A DNA stretch of 64,000 nucleotides from Haloferax mediterranei ATCC 33500 (GTDB lineage Archaea > Halobacteriota > Halobacteria > Halobacteriales > Haloferacaceae). Numbering within the stretch: the first letter of the stretch is position 1; the number at the start of each line of letters is the position of its first letter. The stretch is from assembly GCF_000306765.2 (NCBI RefSeq), contig NC_017941.2:186001-250000 (forward strand), read 5' to 3'. The translations under genes and the position numbers were made by a program. Positions 45,005-53,933 of the stretch are shown here, piece after piece. The notes under the pieces were generated by a model. The model saw only the letters and a program-made list of their open reading frames with translations. It was not told where the DNA came from and did not search any database.

Positions 45005-45712
45005 TTACGACCTCAGTCGGGCGGAGAAAAACGTCCACGGGTGGTCCTCGTTGTCTTCGGCGTCTGCGTCCTCGGCCTCGGTTTCTGCGTCTGCGCCTTC
45101 GGTGTCTGCGTCTTCTCCGTCTTCCTCATCCGGGTTCATCGTCTCTGGCGCGCCCCACGTGTCGGTGACGCGGAATCCCGCGTTCTGTAGTTGCGCGCGC
45201 GTCTCTTCGGCACCGGCGATGTTCCACTCCATCCGAACACCGCTTTCGAGCCAGTCGGGGTTCTCGCCAACCCACTCGTTCGTCCCCTCACACAGGAGGA
45301 CGCGGCCACCGGGCCGAAGAACCCGAGCGAACTCGTCGATGACCGTCTGGTGGTCGTCCATCGGCACGTGAATCAGCGACCAGTAAGCGACGACGGCATC
45401 GAAGGTGTCCGATTCGAACGGGAGTGTCGTCATATCCCCCTGCAGAAGCGGAGCGTCGGGGACGCTCTCGGCGGCCAACGACAACTGCCCGCGAGAGAAG
45501 TCGAGCCCCACTGGGGCCGCTTCGGACGCCAATCGAGCCAGAATCGGTGTTCCCTGTCCACACCCCGCGTCGAGCACGCGAGGCGACTCGGAGAGCGAAT
45601 CGAGAAACTCCGCGAGAATGTCTGTTCCGTCTCCATCTCCAGTGCGCTGTTCGGCGTGCACTGGAGCCAAGTCGTCGTATGCCCGACGAACGTCGTCTTT
45701 GTTCACTCTCAC
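45005..45712 (-). CDS. Class I SAM-dependent methyltransferase
   Basis: A 235-residue methyltransferase: motif I VLDAGCGQGTPIL, motif II PVGLDFS, VVAYWSLIHVPMDDH and VLRPGGRVLLCEG. Close to the C-terminus an acidic low-complexity insert (about 193-225, alternating EDADTEG and EAEDADAED) separates the last strand (WTFFSARL) from the fold. Substrate unknown. Confidence 0.88.
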   Translation of the reverse strand: MRVNKDDVRRAYDDLAPVHAEQRTGDGDGTDILAEFLDSLSESPRVLDAGCGQGTPILARLASEAAPVGLDFSRGQLSLAAESVPDAPLLQGDMTTLPFESDTFDAVVAYWSLIHVPMDDHQTVIDEFARVLRPGGRVLLCEGTNEWVGENPDWLESGVRMEWNIAGAEETRAQLQNAGFRVTDTWGAPETMNPDEEDGEDADTEGADAETEAEDADAEDNEDHPWTFFSARLRS

Positions 45713-45845
45713 TGAACGCTGGTGACTCGTGTTATTGTAAGTATTTTGTGCTATTCTGGGAACAAACCAACCGACTATATGCCCGGCCTTGCCGCTCTCG
45801 GTGACGGGGTCCGAAAGATAAGAGACTGCTGAGAGTTCGTCGCGC

Positions 45846-47216
45846 TTAGAACGTCTCGAGGTACCGGTCGATTTCCCACTCGGAGACGGCGACGAGGTAG
45901 TCCTTAAACTCGGAGCGCTTCGCTTCGACGAACTTCTCGGTGACGTGCTCGCCGAGCGCGTTCTGGATGACTTCGTCTTCTTCGAGGGCGTCGACAGCAG
46001 CGCCGAGGTCCTTCGGGAGCGTCTCGATGCCGTACTCTTCGCGTTTCTCCTCGTCGAACTCGTAGATGTTCTCGCGGACCGGGTCCGCGCAGTCGAGTTC
46101 GCGCTCGATGCCGTCGAGACCGGCGTGGATGAGCGCCGCGAGGGCGAGGTACGGGTTACAGGACGGGTCGGGGAAGCGAGCCTCGATACGGGAGGCTGCT
46201 GGCGTGCGGGCGGCCGGTTTGCGGATGAGCGCCGAGCGGTTGCGGTCGGACCACGCGATGTAGACCGGCGCTTCGTAGCCGGGGACGAGGCGCTTGTAGG
46301 AGTTCACCGTCGGGTTGGCGACGGCAGTCACGGCGGGTGCGTGTTCGAGGATACCGGCGGTGAACTGCTTTGCCGTCTCGCTCAGGTCGAACTCGTCGGC
46401 ACCGTCGTGGAACGCGTTCTCGCCGTCCTTGAACAGCGAGATGTGTGTGTGCATCCCGGAGCCGTTGACCTTGGCAATCGGCTTGGGCATGAAGGTCGCG
46501 TGGAGGTCGTGTTCGGCCGCGATGGCGCGGACGACAGACCGGAAGGTCGCGACGTTGTCGGCCGTCGAGAGGGCGTCGTCGTACGTGAAGTTAATCTCGT
46601 GCTGGCCTTCTGCGACCTCGTGGTGCGAGGCTTCGATGTCGAAGCCCATGCTTTCGAGACCGTAGATGATGTCGCGGCGCACGTCCGACGCAAGGTCCTT
46701 CGGTGCAAGGTCGAAGTAGCCACCGGCGTCGTTCGTGATGGTCGTCGCGCTGCCGTCTTCATCTTCCTCGAAGAGGAAGAACTCCGGTTCGGGGGCTGCG
46801 TTGATGTCGTATCCCATGTCCTCTGCGCGTTCGATAGCGCGCTTGAGGACGCCACGCGGGTCGCCGCTGAACGGTTCGCCGGTGGACGTGTTGAACACGT
46901 CACAGATGAGTCGGGCCGCCGCGCTGTTTTCCTTCTTCCGCCACGGGAGGATGGCGAACGTGGACGGGTCGGGTTCGAGGCGCATGTCGGATTCCTGAAT
47001 GCGCACGAAACCGTCGATAGACGATCCGTCGAAGTAGATTCCCTCTGTGAACGCCTTTTCGGCTTGCGATGCTGGAATGGAGACGTTCTTAACTGTGCCG
47101 AGAATATCGGTGAACTGGAGGCGGAGGAAGTCGACATTCTTCTCTTCGATCTCGTCGATGACTGCCTGTGCCTCGGCGCTCAGGCCACCGTCGGTGAGTA
47201 CGTTGTCTTCCGTCAT
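45846..47216 (-). CDS. glnA: Glutamine synthetase type I
   Basis: A 456-residue enzyme: [32 protein letters not shown], the catalytic EPEFFLFE and [21 protein letters not shown], and [22 protein letters not shown] with [18 protein letters not shown]. It converts glutamate and ammonia to glutamine. The adenylylation loop typical of enteric enzymes is not evident. Divergent from an Lrp-family gene, a common arrangement for nitrogen control in haloarchaea. ATG 47216 is 32 bp from a TATA element. Confidence 0.97.
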
Positions 47217-47247
47217 TTTCCTGAACATGCAATTCGTACACCCGCAC

Positions 47248-47253
47248 TATAAA
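47248..47253 (-). promoter_or_regulatory. TATA box of glnA
   Basis: On the minus strand CTTTATAGTG lies about 32 bp before the glnA ATG. Confidence 0.6.
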
Positions 47254-47291
47254 GACCTTTCCGCTTAATGCAATTCCCCGTTGGCGGCCAC

Positions 47292-47315
47292 AGAATTGGA
47301 TATTCGTAAAATTCT
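47292..47315. promoter_or_regulatory. Candidate Lrp-binding dyad in the glnA-lrp intergenic region
   Basis: AGAATT-N12-AATTCT, an imperfectly spaced AT-rich dyad, overlaps the region about 28-50 bp before the lrp ATG and so would cover its promoter. Two direct copies of GCAATTC lie nearer glnA at 47229 and 47270. Confidence 0.45.
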
Positions 47316-47342
47316 AATGCCCCCGGACGGTTTCTGAATGTA

Positions 47343-47801
47343 ATGACGTACGAAAACCTCGATGCGAAGCTCATCAATGCACTCCTCGGCGATGGTCGTG
47401 CGAGTCTGCGTAGCCTTGCGGAAGAACTCGACGTGTCGGTCACGACCGTCTCGAATCACCTGCGCGACCTCGAAGACGAGGGTGTCATTGAGGGCTACAC
47501 ACCGCGCGTGAACTACGACGCGCTCGGCTACGATGTCACCGCCGTCATCCAACTCAAAGTCGAGGGGTCTGCGCTCCCCGAGATTACCGAGCGACTCCGC
47601 GCAGAAAAACAGATGATCTCGGTCTACGAGGTCACCGGCGACTACGACATCATCGCCATCGGCAAGTTCCGCGACACCGACGGCATGAACACGCAAATCA
47701 AGAAGCTCCTTACCGACACGGACATCCGCGAGTCGAACACCTCGGTCGTGCTCAACGCAGTCACCGAAAACGAGCAGTTCGCGCTCGACGTCGACGAATA
47801 A
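47343..47801 (+). CDS. lrp: Lrp/AsnC family transcription regulator
   Basis: A 152-residue regulator: N-terminal HTH ([20 protein letters not shown]...[19 protein letters not shown]), then the ligand-binding RAM/AsnC_trans_reg domain ([33 protein letters not shown]). Divergent from glnA with overlapping promoters, so it probably senses an amino acid such as glutamine and controls glnA and itself. Confidence 0.9.
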   Translation: MTYENLDAKLINALLGDGRASLRSLAEELDVSVTTVSNHLRDLEDEGVIEGYTPRVNYDALGYDVTAVIQLKVEGSALPEITERLRAEKQMISVYEVTGDYDIIAIGKFRDTDGMNTQIKKLLTDTDIRESNTSVVLNAVTENEQFALDVDE

Positions 47802-47814
47802 CGCCGCGTCACAG

Positions 47815-47967
47815 TCAGACGATTCGCATTTTTACGTCGCGCATCTCCTCTTTGCAGTAGGGACACCGATACCTCGTGTCGAACCCGTCGGGTGTGGTCT
47901 GCGTCGTGGTCTCGATTTCGTGTACTCCCACGTCGCGACCACAGGCCCGACACTGAACCGCTGGCAT
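47815..47967 (-). CDS. Small zinc-ribbon protein
   Basis: A 50-residue protein with two cysteine pairs: CRACGRDV near the N-terminus and CPYCKEEM near the C-terminus, spaced to bind one zinc ion. It starts MPAVQCRACG and ends RDVKMRIV. Family unknown; such zinc ribbons are abundant in haloarchaea and often small regulators. Upstream in-frame codons extend to 48060, but the ATG at 47967 is the natural start. Confidence 0.75.
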   Translation of the reverse strand: MPAVQCRACGRDVGVHEIETTTQTTPDGFDTRYRCPYCKEEMRDVKMRIV

Positions 47968-48252
47968 CGATACACTCTCCTCGTGTATTCGGATTAAAGT
48001 TATTGGCCTATGTGATTTTTTATCACACGATGTTCCATAGCTGGAAGGGCAGTGTTTCAACTGGAGCGTAGACAGTATCTCGGTCGATTTGGGGTGTATC
48101 TGGCGGCACCTGTGGTGACGATAGTTCCGCGTTTCTGAAGGGTAGTATTTCGACTGGAGAACCCGGTGACGGAAACTGATTTGTCAATACACAAATTGGA
48201 GATGAAACGGTACAGCTTACTCAGAAACAAGCCAAAAACAAGTCCGCTATTC

Positions 48253-48472
48253 CTTCGAAGCCGTCCTCAAAGACGAACGTCCCAGTTCCACCTTTTTACG
48301 CCCGTCACTCCGTTCCGGTCGCAAAAACCTGGAGGGAAAAAGCAGGCTTAGAAGTCGTCTTCAAAGACGAACGTCCCAGTTCCACCTTTTTACGCCCGTC
48401 ACTCCGTTCCGGTCGCAAAAACCTGGAGGGAAAAAGCAGGCTTAGAAGTCGTCTTCAAAGACGAACGTCCCG
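48253..48472. repeat. 94-bp tandem repeat copying the end of the aminopeptidase gene
   Basis: Units 48253-48346 and 48347-48440 are followed by a partial third, 48441-48472, which is the real 3' end of the aminopeptidase gene. Each unit contains the antisense of the gene's last codons (encoding FVFEDDF and the stop), then CCAGTTCCACCTTTTTACG and TCCGGTCGCAAAAACC with GGGAAAAAGC. Units 1 and 2 differ only in a few bases near the start of unit 1. The upstream 48041-48160 holds a weaker 94-bp spaced pair of CTGGAAGGG/CTGAAGGG motifs. Confidence 0.85.
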
Positions 48473-49527
48473 TTGCGCTGGACGACTTCCCCATCGACTT
48501 CGATGACGGAGTCCTCGGACATGTCGACGATCATGTCGACGTGCTCGGCGCTCTCGTTGCGTTCGTTCTCCTCGCCGACCGTCTCCGGGTAGGCCGAACC
48601 GACGGCCAAGTGGACGGTGTCGCCCATCTTCTCGTCGAAGAGCATGTTGTAGGTAAAGCGGTCGATACTCCGGTTCATGCCGATACCCAGTTCGCCGAGA
48701 TATCGTGCACCCTCGTCGGTATCAAAGACGCCGTCTAAGACCTCCTCGTTGCGCTCGGCGCTGTAGTTGACGACCTCGCCGTCTTCGAAGCGAACCCGGA
48801 CACCCGAGACTTCGCGACCCTGCCGGTAGAGCGGGAGGTCGAAGTAGACCTCGCCGTCGACGGAGTCCTTGACGGGTGCGGTGAACACTTCGCCGCCGGG
48901 GAGGTTGTGCTCGCCCTTGTCGTTGATGGTTGTGTTGCCCGCGACGCTCATCGTCACGTCCGTCTCGTCGCCCGAGACGATGCGCACTTCGTCAGCGTCG
49001 TTCAGAATCTCGACCATCTGTTTCTGGTGTTCGGCCTGCTTCTCCCAGTCGAGCGTGACAGCGTCGTAGACGAAGTTTTCGTACGCTTCGGTGCTCATGC
49101 CGGCGAGTTGCGCACTCCCCGTTGCGGGATGCTGGGTGAGACACCAGCGCTTCGAGAGCGCCTCGGCCTGAATCGGCTTGTAGGCGCGCTTCCACGCGGC
49201 GTTCGTCGCGGGGTCGACGTCACTTTGTTCTGTGGCGTTTTCCTCGGCGCGGACGTTGATGAGCACGTCCGTCTCCTCGATGAGCGCGAGTTGGTGCGAC
49301 GGCGTTTCGAACTCCTCGCCGTCGGACGCACGGAGGAATGCGCGCATGAACCGGGAGTTGCTGTCGGTGTTGACGACGTACGCCCCGCGCTCGCCGACGA
49401 GTTCGCAGATAGCGGTCACGAGGTCTTCGGCGACGGCGGGTGCGGAGACGACGACGTTGTCGCCCTCCTCGATGCGGGTCGAGTGGTCGACGATAGTCTG
49501 AGCGTGTTCACGGATGCGCGGGTCCAT
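48442..49527 (-). CDS. Aminopeptidase, M29 family
   Basis: A 361-residue metallopeptidase: NLPGGEVFTAPV, GIGMNRSIDRFTYNMLFDEKM, GDTVHLAVGSAYPETVG and HVDMIVDMSEDS, which carry the Glu, His and Asp metal ligands of M29 (thermophilic aminopeptidase) enzymes. ATG 49527 is used. Cytoplasmic peptide degradation is the probable role. The 3' end is the source of the downstream 94-bp repeats. Confidence 0.9.
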   Translation of the reverse strand: MDPRIREHAQTIVDHSTRIEEGDNVVVSAPAVAEDLVTAICELVGERGAYVVNTDSNSRFMRAFLRASDGEEFETPSHQLALIEETDVLINVRAEENATEQSDVDPATNAAWKRAYKPIQAEALSKRWCLTQHPATGSAQLAGMSTEAYENFVYDAVTLDWEKQAEHQKQMVEILNDADEVRIVSGDETDVTMSVAGNTTINDKGEHNLPGGEVFTAPVKDSVDGEVYFDLPLYRQGREVSGVRVRFEDGEVVNYSAERNEEVLDGVFDTDEGARYLGELGIGMNRSIDRFTYNMLFDEKMGDTVHLAVGSAYPETVGEENERNESAEHVDMIVDMSEDSVIEVDGEVVQRNGTFVFEDDF

Positions 49528-49645
49528 ACCGCGTCGTGAGTGTTCGTACAACAAACACGTTTCGAAGCGCAAGGCGTGCCGATAGCACGACCGTGCGCTG
49601 ACCCGACCATCGCCTATTTCTCGGCTCGGTCAGTCTCTCAGTACA

Positions 49646-50671
49646 ATGATAGACCTCCGAAGCGACACTGTCACGCTCCCCTCCGACGAGATGCGCGAGG
49701 CCGCGCGAGATGCCGATGTCGGCGACGACGTGTACGACGACGACCCGACCGTGAACGAACTCGAAGCACGCGCCGCCGAGTTGGTCGGCATGGAAGCCGC
49801 GGTGTTCGTCCCCTCCGGAACGATGGGGAACCAGATTGCCGCTCGCGTCCACGCCGACCCGGGTCAGGAGGCGTTGGTCGATGTCGAAGCCCACGTCTAC
49901 AAGTGGGAAGTCGGCGGGTTCGCCCAACTCTCGGGCTTGCAGGTTCGCGCCTTCGACGCCGGCGAACGCGGCGCACCGACACCCGAGCAGGTCCGCGAGC
50001 ACGCGCGAGAAGAATCCCTTCACGTCGCCGGAACGGGGCTGGTTTGTCTCGAAAACACGCACAATGCCCGCGGCGGCGTCGCCATCCCGAAAGCCGACAT
50101 CGACGCCGCGGCCGAAACAGCACACGAACTCGGGATGCCGGTCCACCTCGACGGCGCGCGGTTGTTCAACGCCTGCATCGCGCTCGACGAGGACCCGGCG
50201 GCGATGGTTGAGCACGTCGATACCGTGATGTTCTGTCTCTCGAAGGGACTCGGTGCACCCGTCGGCTCGATTCTCGCCGGTTCGGAGGCATTCGTCGAAC
50301 AGGCCGTCCGCGTCCGCAAGCAGTTCGGCGGCGGAATGCGACAGGCTGGTCTCATCGCCGCACCCGGTCTCGTCGCCCTCGATAACGTCGAACGCCTCGA
50401 CGACGACCACGAGAACGCTCGCATCCTCGCCGACGGTCTCGACGACATTGAGGGGTTGTCGGTACCGACCCCGGACACGAACATCGTCGTCGTCGACTCC
50501 GAGGCCGCGGGGGTGACGGCACAGGAGTTCGTCGAATTGTGTGATGACGTGGGCGTCCTCGGCGGCCCGTTCGGCGAGTACCACACCCGGTTCACGACGA
50601 ATCTGAACGTCTCGCGGGCCGAAGTCAAAGAAGCAGTCGAACTCGTTGCCAAGGCAGTCCAGTCGCAGTAG
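49646..50671 (+). CDS. Threonine aldolase (low-specificity)
   Basis: A 341-residue PLP enzyme of the beta-eliminating lyase fold: LRSDTVTLPSDEM, VGDDVYDDDPTVN, PSGTMGNQIA, and the PLP lysine K200 in FCLSKGLGAPVGS. It splits threonine into glycine and acetaldehyde. Tryptophanase and tyrosine phenol-lyase share the fold but are longer. Divergent from the M29 aminopeptidase gene. Confidence 0.92.
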   Translation: MIDLRSDTVTLPSDEMREAARDADVGDDVYDDDPTVNELEARAAELVGMEAAVFVPSGTMGNQIAARVHADPGQEALVDVEAHVYKWEVGGFAQLSGLQVRAFDAGERGAPTPEQVREHAREESLHVAGTGLVCLENTHNARGGVAIPKADIDAAAETAHELGMPVHLDGARLFNACIALDEDPAAMVEHVDTVMFCLSKGLGAPVGSILAGSEAFVEQAVRVRKQFGGGMRQAGLIAAPGLVALDNVERLDDDHENARILADGLDDIEGLSVPTPDTNIVVVDSEAAGVTAQEFVELCDDVGVLGGPFGEYHTRFTTNLNVSRAEVKEAVELVAKAVQSQ

Positions 50672-50684
50672 GCTCGGCCCCTGT

Positions 50685-50900
50685 TTAGGAACTCAGTCCG
50701 ACGACGAACCACAGCACGCCAGCGACGACGAGCGCGAGACCCACCGCCTTCGCCAATCCGCGCTGGAGATGCTCTGCTTTCTTCGGCGACTCCTTCCACT
50801 CCCGTGGTGAGACCAGAGTCCGGACCGACATCGGGCGACTGTACATGTAGCCGCCCGCGGCGACAAAGATGAGCGGGGGGACGAGTTCAGGGAGGTCCAT
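50685..50900 (-). CDS. Small membrane protein
   Basis: A 71-residue protein with two membrane segments: PPLIFVAAGGYMYS near the N-terminus and AVGLALVVAGVLWFVVGL at the C-terminus, separated by a charged stretch (SPREWKESPKKAEHLQRGLAK). It immediately precedes nothing downstream, and its ATG abuts the stop of the CDF gene upstream in the same operon. Confidence 0.7.
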   Translation of the reverse strand: MDLPELVPPLIFVAAGGYMYSRPMSVRTLVSPREWKESPKKAEHLQRGLAKAVGLALVVAGVLWFVVGLSS

Positions 50901-51845
50901 CTATAGCTCGGGTTCGATGTAGACGAAGTGGACGCGGTCGTCAGCAGCCTTGAGTTCGTTTTCGATTTCGGTGATGTAGTCGTCTATCTCCTCGGTACCG
51001 AGTTCGGAGTCGAAACTCACGTTGAGGGCCAAAAGGAGTTTCTCCGGGCCGACGTACGACGCACGGAAGCGGTCGACGTGGCTGACGTGGGGGTCATCGC
51101 GGACGATTCCTTTGAGTGCTTGTTCTTCGTCCAGCGGAATGCTCTCGCCGATGAGGAGACGTTTGTTCTCCCATGCGAGTGCGATTGCGAAGCCCATGAG
51201 GAGAATACCGATGAGGAGTGCCGCGGCGGCGTCGAACGCCTCATTGCCGGTCAGTTCGGTGAGTCCGATTCCGGCGAGGGCGAGCACCGCGCCCCCGAGG
51301 GCAACGGTGTCCTCGGTGAACGCCGTGAGCGTCGTCACGTCGCTCGTCTCGCGGAACGCTTGCACGAGACCGCTCCACTCGTACTCCTCGATTTGGCGGC
51401 GGAGTTCGGCGTTCGCCTTCAGGAATGCGTAGCTTTCGAAGGCGATAGCTCCGAGGAGGATAGCGACGTTGACGTAGACGGGTTCTATCTCCCTTCCGAA
51501 GAGTATGAGCGCATTTGCGCTCTCGCTGTGACTCGGGTGCATCAACGCGTTGTAGCCGTGTTTCGCCGACTCCCACCCGGCGATTCCGAACAGCATCACG
51601 GAGACGAGAAACGAGTAGAAGAACTGTGCCTTCCCGAAGCCGAACGGGTGTTCGCGGGTCTCTTCGCGCCGACTGTACCGAATTCCGATGAGGAGGAACA
51701 CCTGATTCCCGGTGTCGGAAATCGAGTGGTACGTTTCGGAGAGCATCGATGGACTCCCAGTCGCGAGAAACCCGAGGAACTTGAGGACTGCGATAGCGCC
51801 ATTCGCAAAGAGGGCCGCGATGACGACCGACGTACTGCCTGCCAT
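50901..51845 (-). CDS. Cation diffusion facilitator (CDF) transporter
   Basis: A 314-residue CDF protein: six membrane helices with SMLSETYHSISDTGNQVFLLIG, HPFGFGKAQFFYSFLVSVMLF and DAAAALLIGILLMGFAIAL, and a cytoplasmic C-terminal domain (ERVDRFRASYVG-like) ending FVYIEPEL. HxxxD-type metal ligands are in helices 2 and 5. Zinc, manganese or iron export is likely; the metal cannot be fixed. ATG 51845 gives the family length; the longer frame to 52712 is not coding. Confidence 0.92.
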   Translation of the reverse strand: MAGSTSVVIAALFANGAIAVLKFLGFLATGSPSMLSETYHSISDTGNQVFLLIGIRYSRREETREHPFGFGKAQFFYSFLVSVMLFGIAGWESAKHGYNALMHPSHSESANALILFGREIEPVYVNVAILLGAIAFESYAFLKANAELRRQIEEYEWSGLVQAFRETSDVTTLTAFTEDTVALGGAVLALAGIGLTELTGNEAFDAAAALLIGILLMGFAIALAWENKRLLIGESIPLDEEQALKGIVRDDPHVSHVDRFRASYVGPEKLLLALNVSFDSELGTEEIDDYITEIENELKAADDRVHFVYIEPEL

Positions 51846-51965
51846 GTGGTGGGTCACTCCCCCCTCCCGGATAGACTTACCGACGGACGGACAGGTCACT
51901 TTGGCTGAATCGTACTTCGTGCCGCAGTCAGCAGGTTTCAATCCCCTCGATGCATAGGCGGAGAT

Positions 51966-52487
51966 ATGCTCGTCGTCGTCTCCGATACTCACAGTACCGA
52001 CGGTCACCGACTCGCGAACCGAACCCTCGAAGCGGTCCGCGAAGCCGATCTCGTCGTCCACGCGGGCGATTTTATGCGTGAATCCGTCCTCGACGCATTC
52101 ATCGCCGAATCCGAGTCGTTCCTCGCCGTCTATGGCAACAACGACGGCCCGGAGATTCGTGACCGGATTCCCGAGGCGCGGAACTTCACGTACGGCGGTG
52201 TGGAATTCGCGATGACGCACACCCGTCGCGGTGGCGGAACCGCCCTCTCGCTTTTCGGACGAGAACGCGGCGCTGACGCGGTCATCTTCGGCCACAGTCA
52301 CCGACCCACCTTCGACGGAACCGGCGCGATTCCGCTTCTCAATCCGGGGAGTCACGCCCAACCACGTGGGAACCGGCAGGCGCACGCAGAACTGGAGGAA
52401 CTGCCGGACGGTGGTCTCCGCGGGCGACTGGTTACTGTCGACGGAGACGTATTCGAGACGTTCCGTGTTATCCCAGAGGAGCACTAA
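51966..52487 (+). CDS. Metallophosphoesterase (YfcE/MJ0936-like)
   Basis: A 173-residue calcineurin-fold phosphoesterase: metal motifs VVSDTHS, VVHAGDF, YGNNDG, MTHTRR and GHSHRP. It hydrolyses phosphodiesters or nucleotide phosphates with a divalent metal. The upstream neighbour is the CDF transporter on the opposite strand, 120 bp away. Confidence 0.92.
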   Translation: MLVVVSDTHSTDGHRLANRTLEAVREADLVVHAGDFMRESVLDAFIAESESFLAVYGNNDGPEIRDRIPEARNFTYGGVEFAMTHTRRGGGTALSLFGRERGADAVIFGHSHRPTFDGTGAIPLLNPGSHAQPRGNRQAHAELEELPDGGLRGRLVTVDGDVFETFRVIPEEH

Positions 52488-52495
52488 CAGAACAC

Positions 52496-52683
52496 GGGTC
52501 CGGTGGAGGACCGGAAGAATCAGCGGGGGTGGTTGGGATGGGATTGGGGGAAATCCCATGGCAGGCAGGCCGAGGCCACGCGGGGAGACGACGCCGGGAA
52601 AGGGGCAGGGGCGCACGGGGATGGCAGTGTCCCGACCGTCGTCCGTGGGACCGAACGCAGCCTCGCACTTCACCGTAGGACCC
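52496..52683. ncRNA. Candidate structured non-coding RNA or intergenic element
   Basis: GGGTCCGGTGGA at 52496-52507 pairs with TTCACC-GTA-GGACCC at 52669-52683 as a terminal stem of 12 bp with a bulge. Inside are a perfect hairpin (TGGGATT/AATCCCA, around 52550), and GACGACG-CCGGG pairing with CCCGAC-CGTCGTC (about 52590-52650). No coding frame with haloarchaeal character crosses it. It matches neither SRP RNA nor RNase P signatures by eye. Strand is not determined. Confidence 0.35.
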
Positions 52684-52721
52684 AGGTGGCCAAATACACA
52701 CCGTAGGCTCAAACAACCCTT

Positions 52722-53627
52722 TTAGTCTCGGAGAACGCCGACCACGACCCACGCGAGAAGAACCGTCAGTCCGCCGAGGAAGAATAGTGCACCCGGCGAG
52801 AGCGACGCCACCGTCTCCCCGAGACCCGACGAACCGGTCGTCAGTTCCGTCGTGGTCTCCGTCAACTGCTGAGCTACTGTCGTCGTGTCCGCCGCCGGTG
52901 TCGGCGTTGCAGTCGGCTTTAGTGTCGGAGTCGGCGTCTGGGTCGCTGTTTCGGCCGCCGTCTCGGGTGCGGTCCACGCTGTTTCGGCTGCCGTTTCGGT
53001 CACGGTCTGTTCCCCGCCCGAAGTCGCTGCAGTCGTCTGCCCTCCTGCAGTTGTATTATTCGTCTGGTACGTAGCGTTGAGGTCCGTCACGGTGCTGGCG
53101 GAGTCGTTCACCGCGGCTCCGCTATCGGCAGTTTCTGCTTCACCGCCTGCGCTCCCGGTTGCAAACGGGAAGATAGTTCTCGACCGGGCGAGTCGGTTCA
53201 CCACGGCTGACCCGATGCCGAGGACACCGATGCCGCCGATGAGACGCGAGAGTGCTCCTTTGAGTCCCTTCGTCTCGTCGTCGCGTCCGGCAACGACGAC
53301 GAGAGCACGGTCGGCGGGTGCGTAGACGTTCATCTCGCGGCCTTTCTCGGAGTACCGCGTGTCTATTACCTCGATGAGTTCCGCTTCCGAGAGGTTACCG
53401 AGGTGGTACTGGACGTTTTGGAGCGACGTGTCGACATCGTTTGCGAGTTCTGACGGGGTTGCAGGCGACTCGTGGAGCGATGCGAGGACCGACCGGGCAG
53501 TAGCCGAAGCGATGGCAGCGAGTAAGTCGTCAGCCTCGTCGCTGTCGAGGCCGACAACCCGCGGGTCCCGGTCGTCCCGGTCGTCATCGCCGGGGGTCCC
53601 GGAGTTGGAGGGAATGAGGTCGGCCAT
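52722..53627 (-). CDS. Membrane-anchored winged-helix regulator
   Basis: A 301-residue protein. The N-terminal ArsR-like wHTH (about 35-100: IASATARSVLASLHESPATPSELA...VQYHLGNLSEAELIEV) is followed by a GRLIGGIGVLGIGSAVV-type hydrophobic segment, a long Thr/Ala/Pro/Glu-rich stalk (about 175-265), and a C-terminal membrane helix (ALFFLGGLTVLLAWVVVGVL). This architecture, a cytoplasmic DNA-binding head tied to the membrane, is common in haloarchaea. Its signal and targets are unknown. Confidence 0.82.
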   Translation of the reverse strand: MADLIPSNSGTPGDDDRDDRDPRVVGLDSDEADDLLAAIASATARSVLASLHESPATPSELANDVDTSLQNVQYHLGNLSEAELIEVIDTRYSEKGREMNVYAPADRALVVVAGRDDETKGLKGALSRLIGGIGVLGIGSAVVNRLARSRTIFPFATGSAGGEAETADSGAAVNDSASTVTDLNATYQTNNTTAGGQTTAATSGGEQTVTETAAETAWTAPETAAETATQTPTPTLKPTATPTPAADTTTVAQQLTETTTELTTGSSGLGETVASLSPGALFFLGGLTVLLAWVVVGVLRD

Positions 53628-53723
53628 TTCTTCGCGCTACTCGTGTTTTCGGTATCAGTGTTCGTATTCCGTCACGTCCTGACGCCGAAATGGCTATACC
53701 TCGTGCCCGCGGAAACCTCGCAC

Positions 53724-53891
53724 ATGACCGACCCTTTGGTCGTAGACGGCATCGTCGATTTTCTCGTGGGTGACCCTGTGTTCACGGGATTGCTCGTCGC
53801 AATATTGCTCTTCGTCTTTTTCGCGTATCTCCTCGTTCGGCGGACGCTACTCGGTCTGAGTGAGGGATACGACGAGGCGCGCCGCCGCTAG
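53724..53891 (+). CDS. 55-residue membrane protein (DUF7859-like)
   Basis: One transmembrane helix (about 18-42: FTGLLVAILLFVFFAYLLV) flanked by an acidic N-terminus and a basic C-terminus (EGYDEARRR). ATG 53724 is the likely start. It lies just before the PiT gene and may be an accessory subunit, by position only. Confidence 0.7.
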   Translation: MTDPLVVDGIVDFLVGDPVFTGLLVAILLFVFFAYLLVRRTLLGLSEGYDEARRR

Positions 53892-53933
53892 GATGACGGA
53901 CACGCCATTCGAGGGCCGTCGAGGTGTGCTGTC

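Noticed and set aside
51846..52712. N-terminal extension of the CDF transporter to 603 codons
   Set aside because: The added part is antisense to the metallophosphoesterase and unlike CDF proteins; ATG 51845 gives normal length.
52488..52721. SRP RNA or RNase P RNA
   Set aside because: The SRP helix 8 tetraloop context and RNase P conserved regions are not present; only GC-rich stems are seen, so it is kept as an unassigned candidate.
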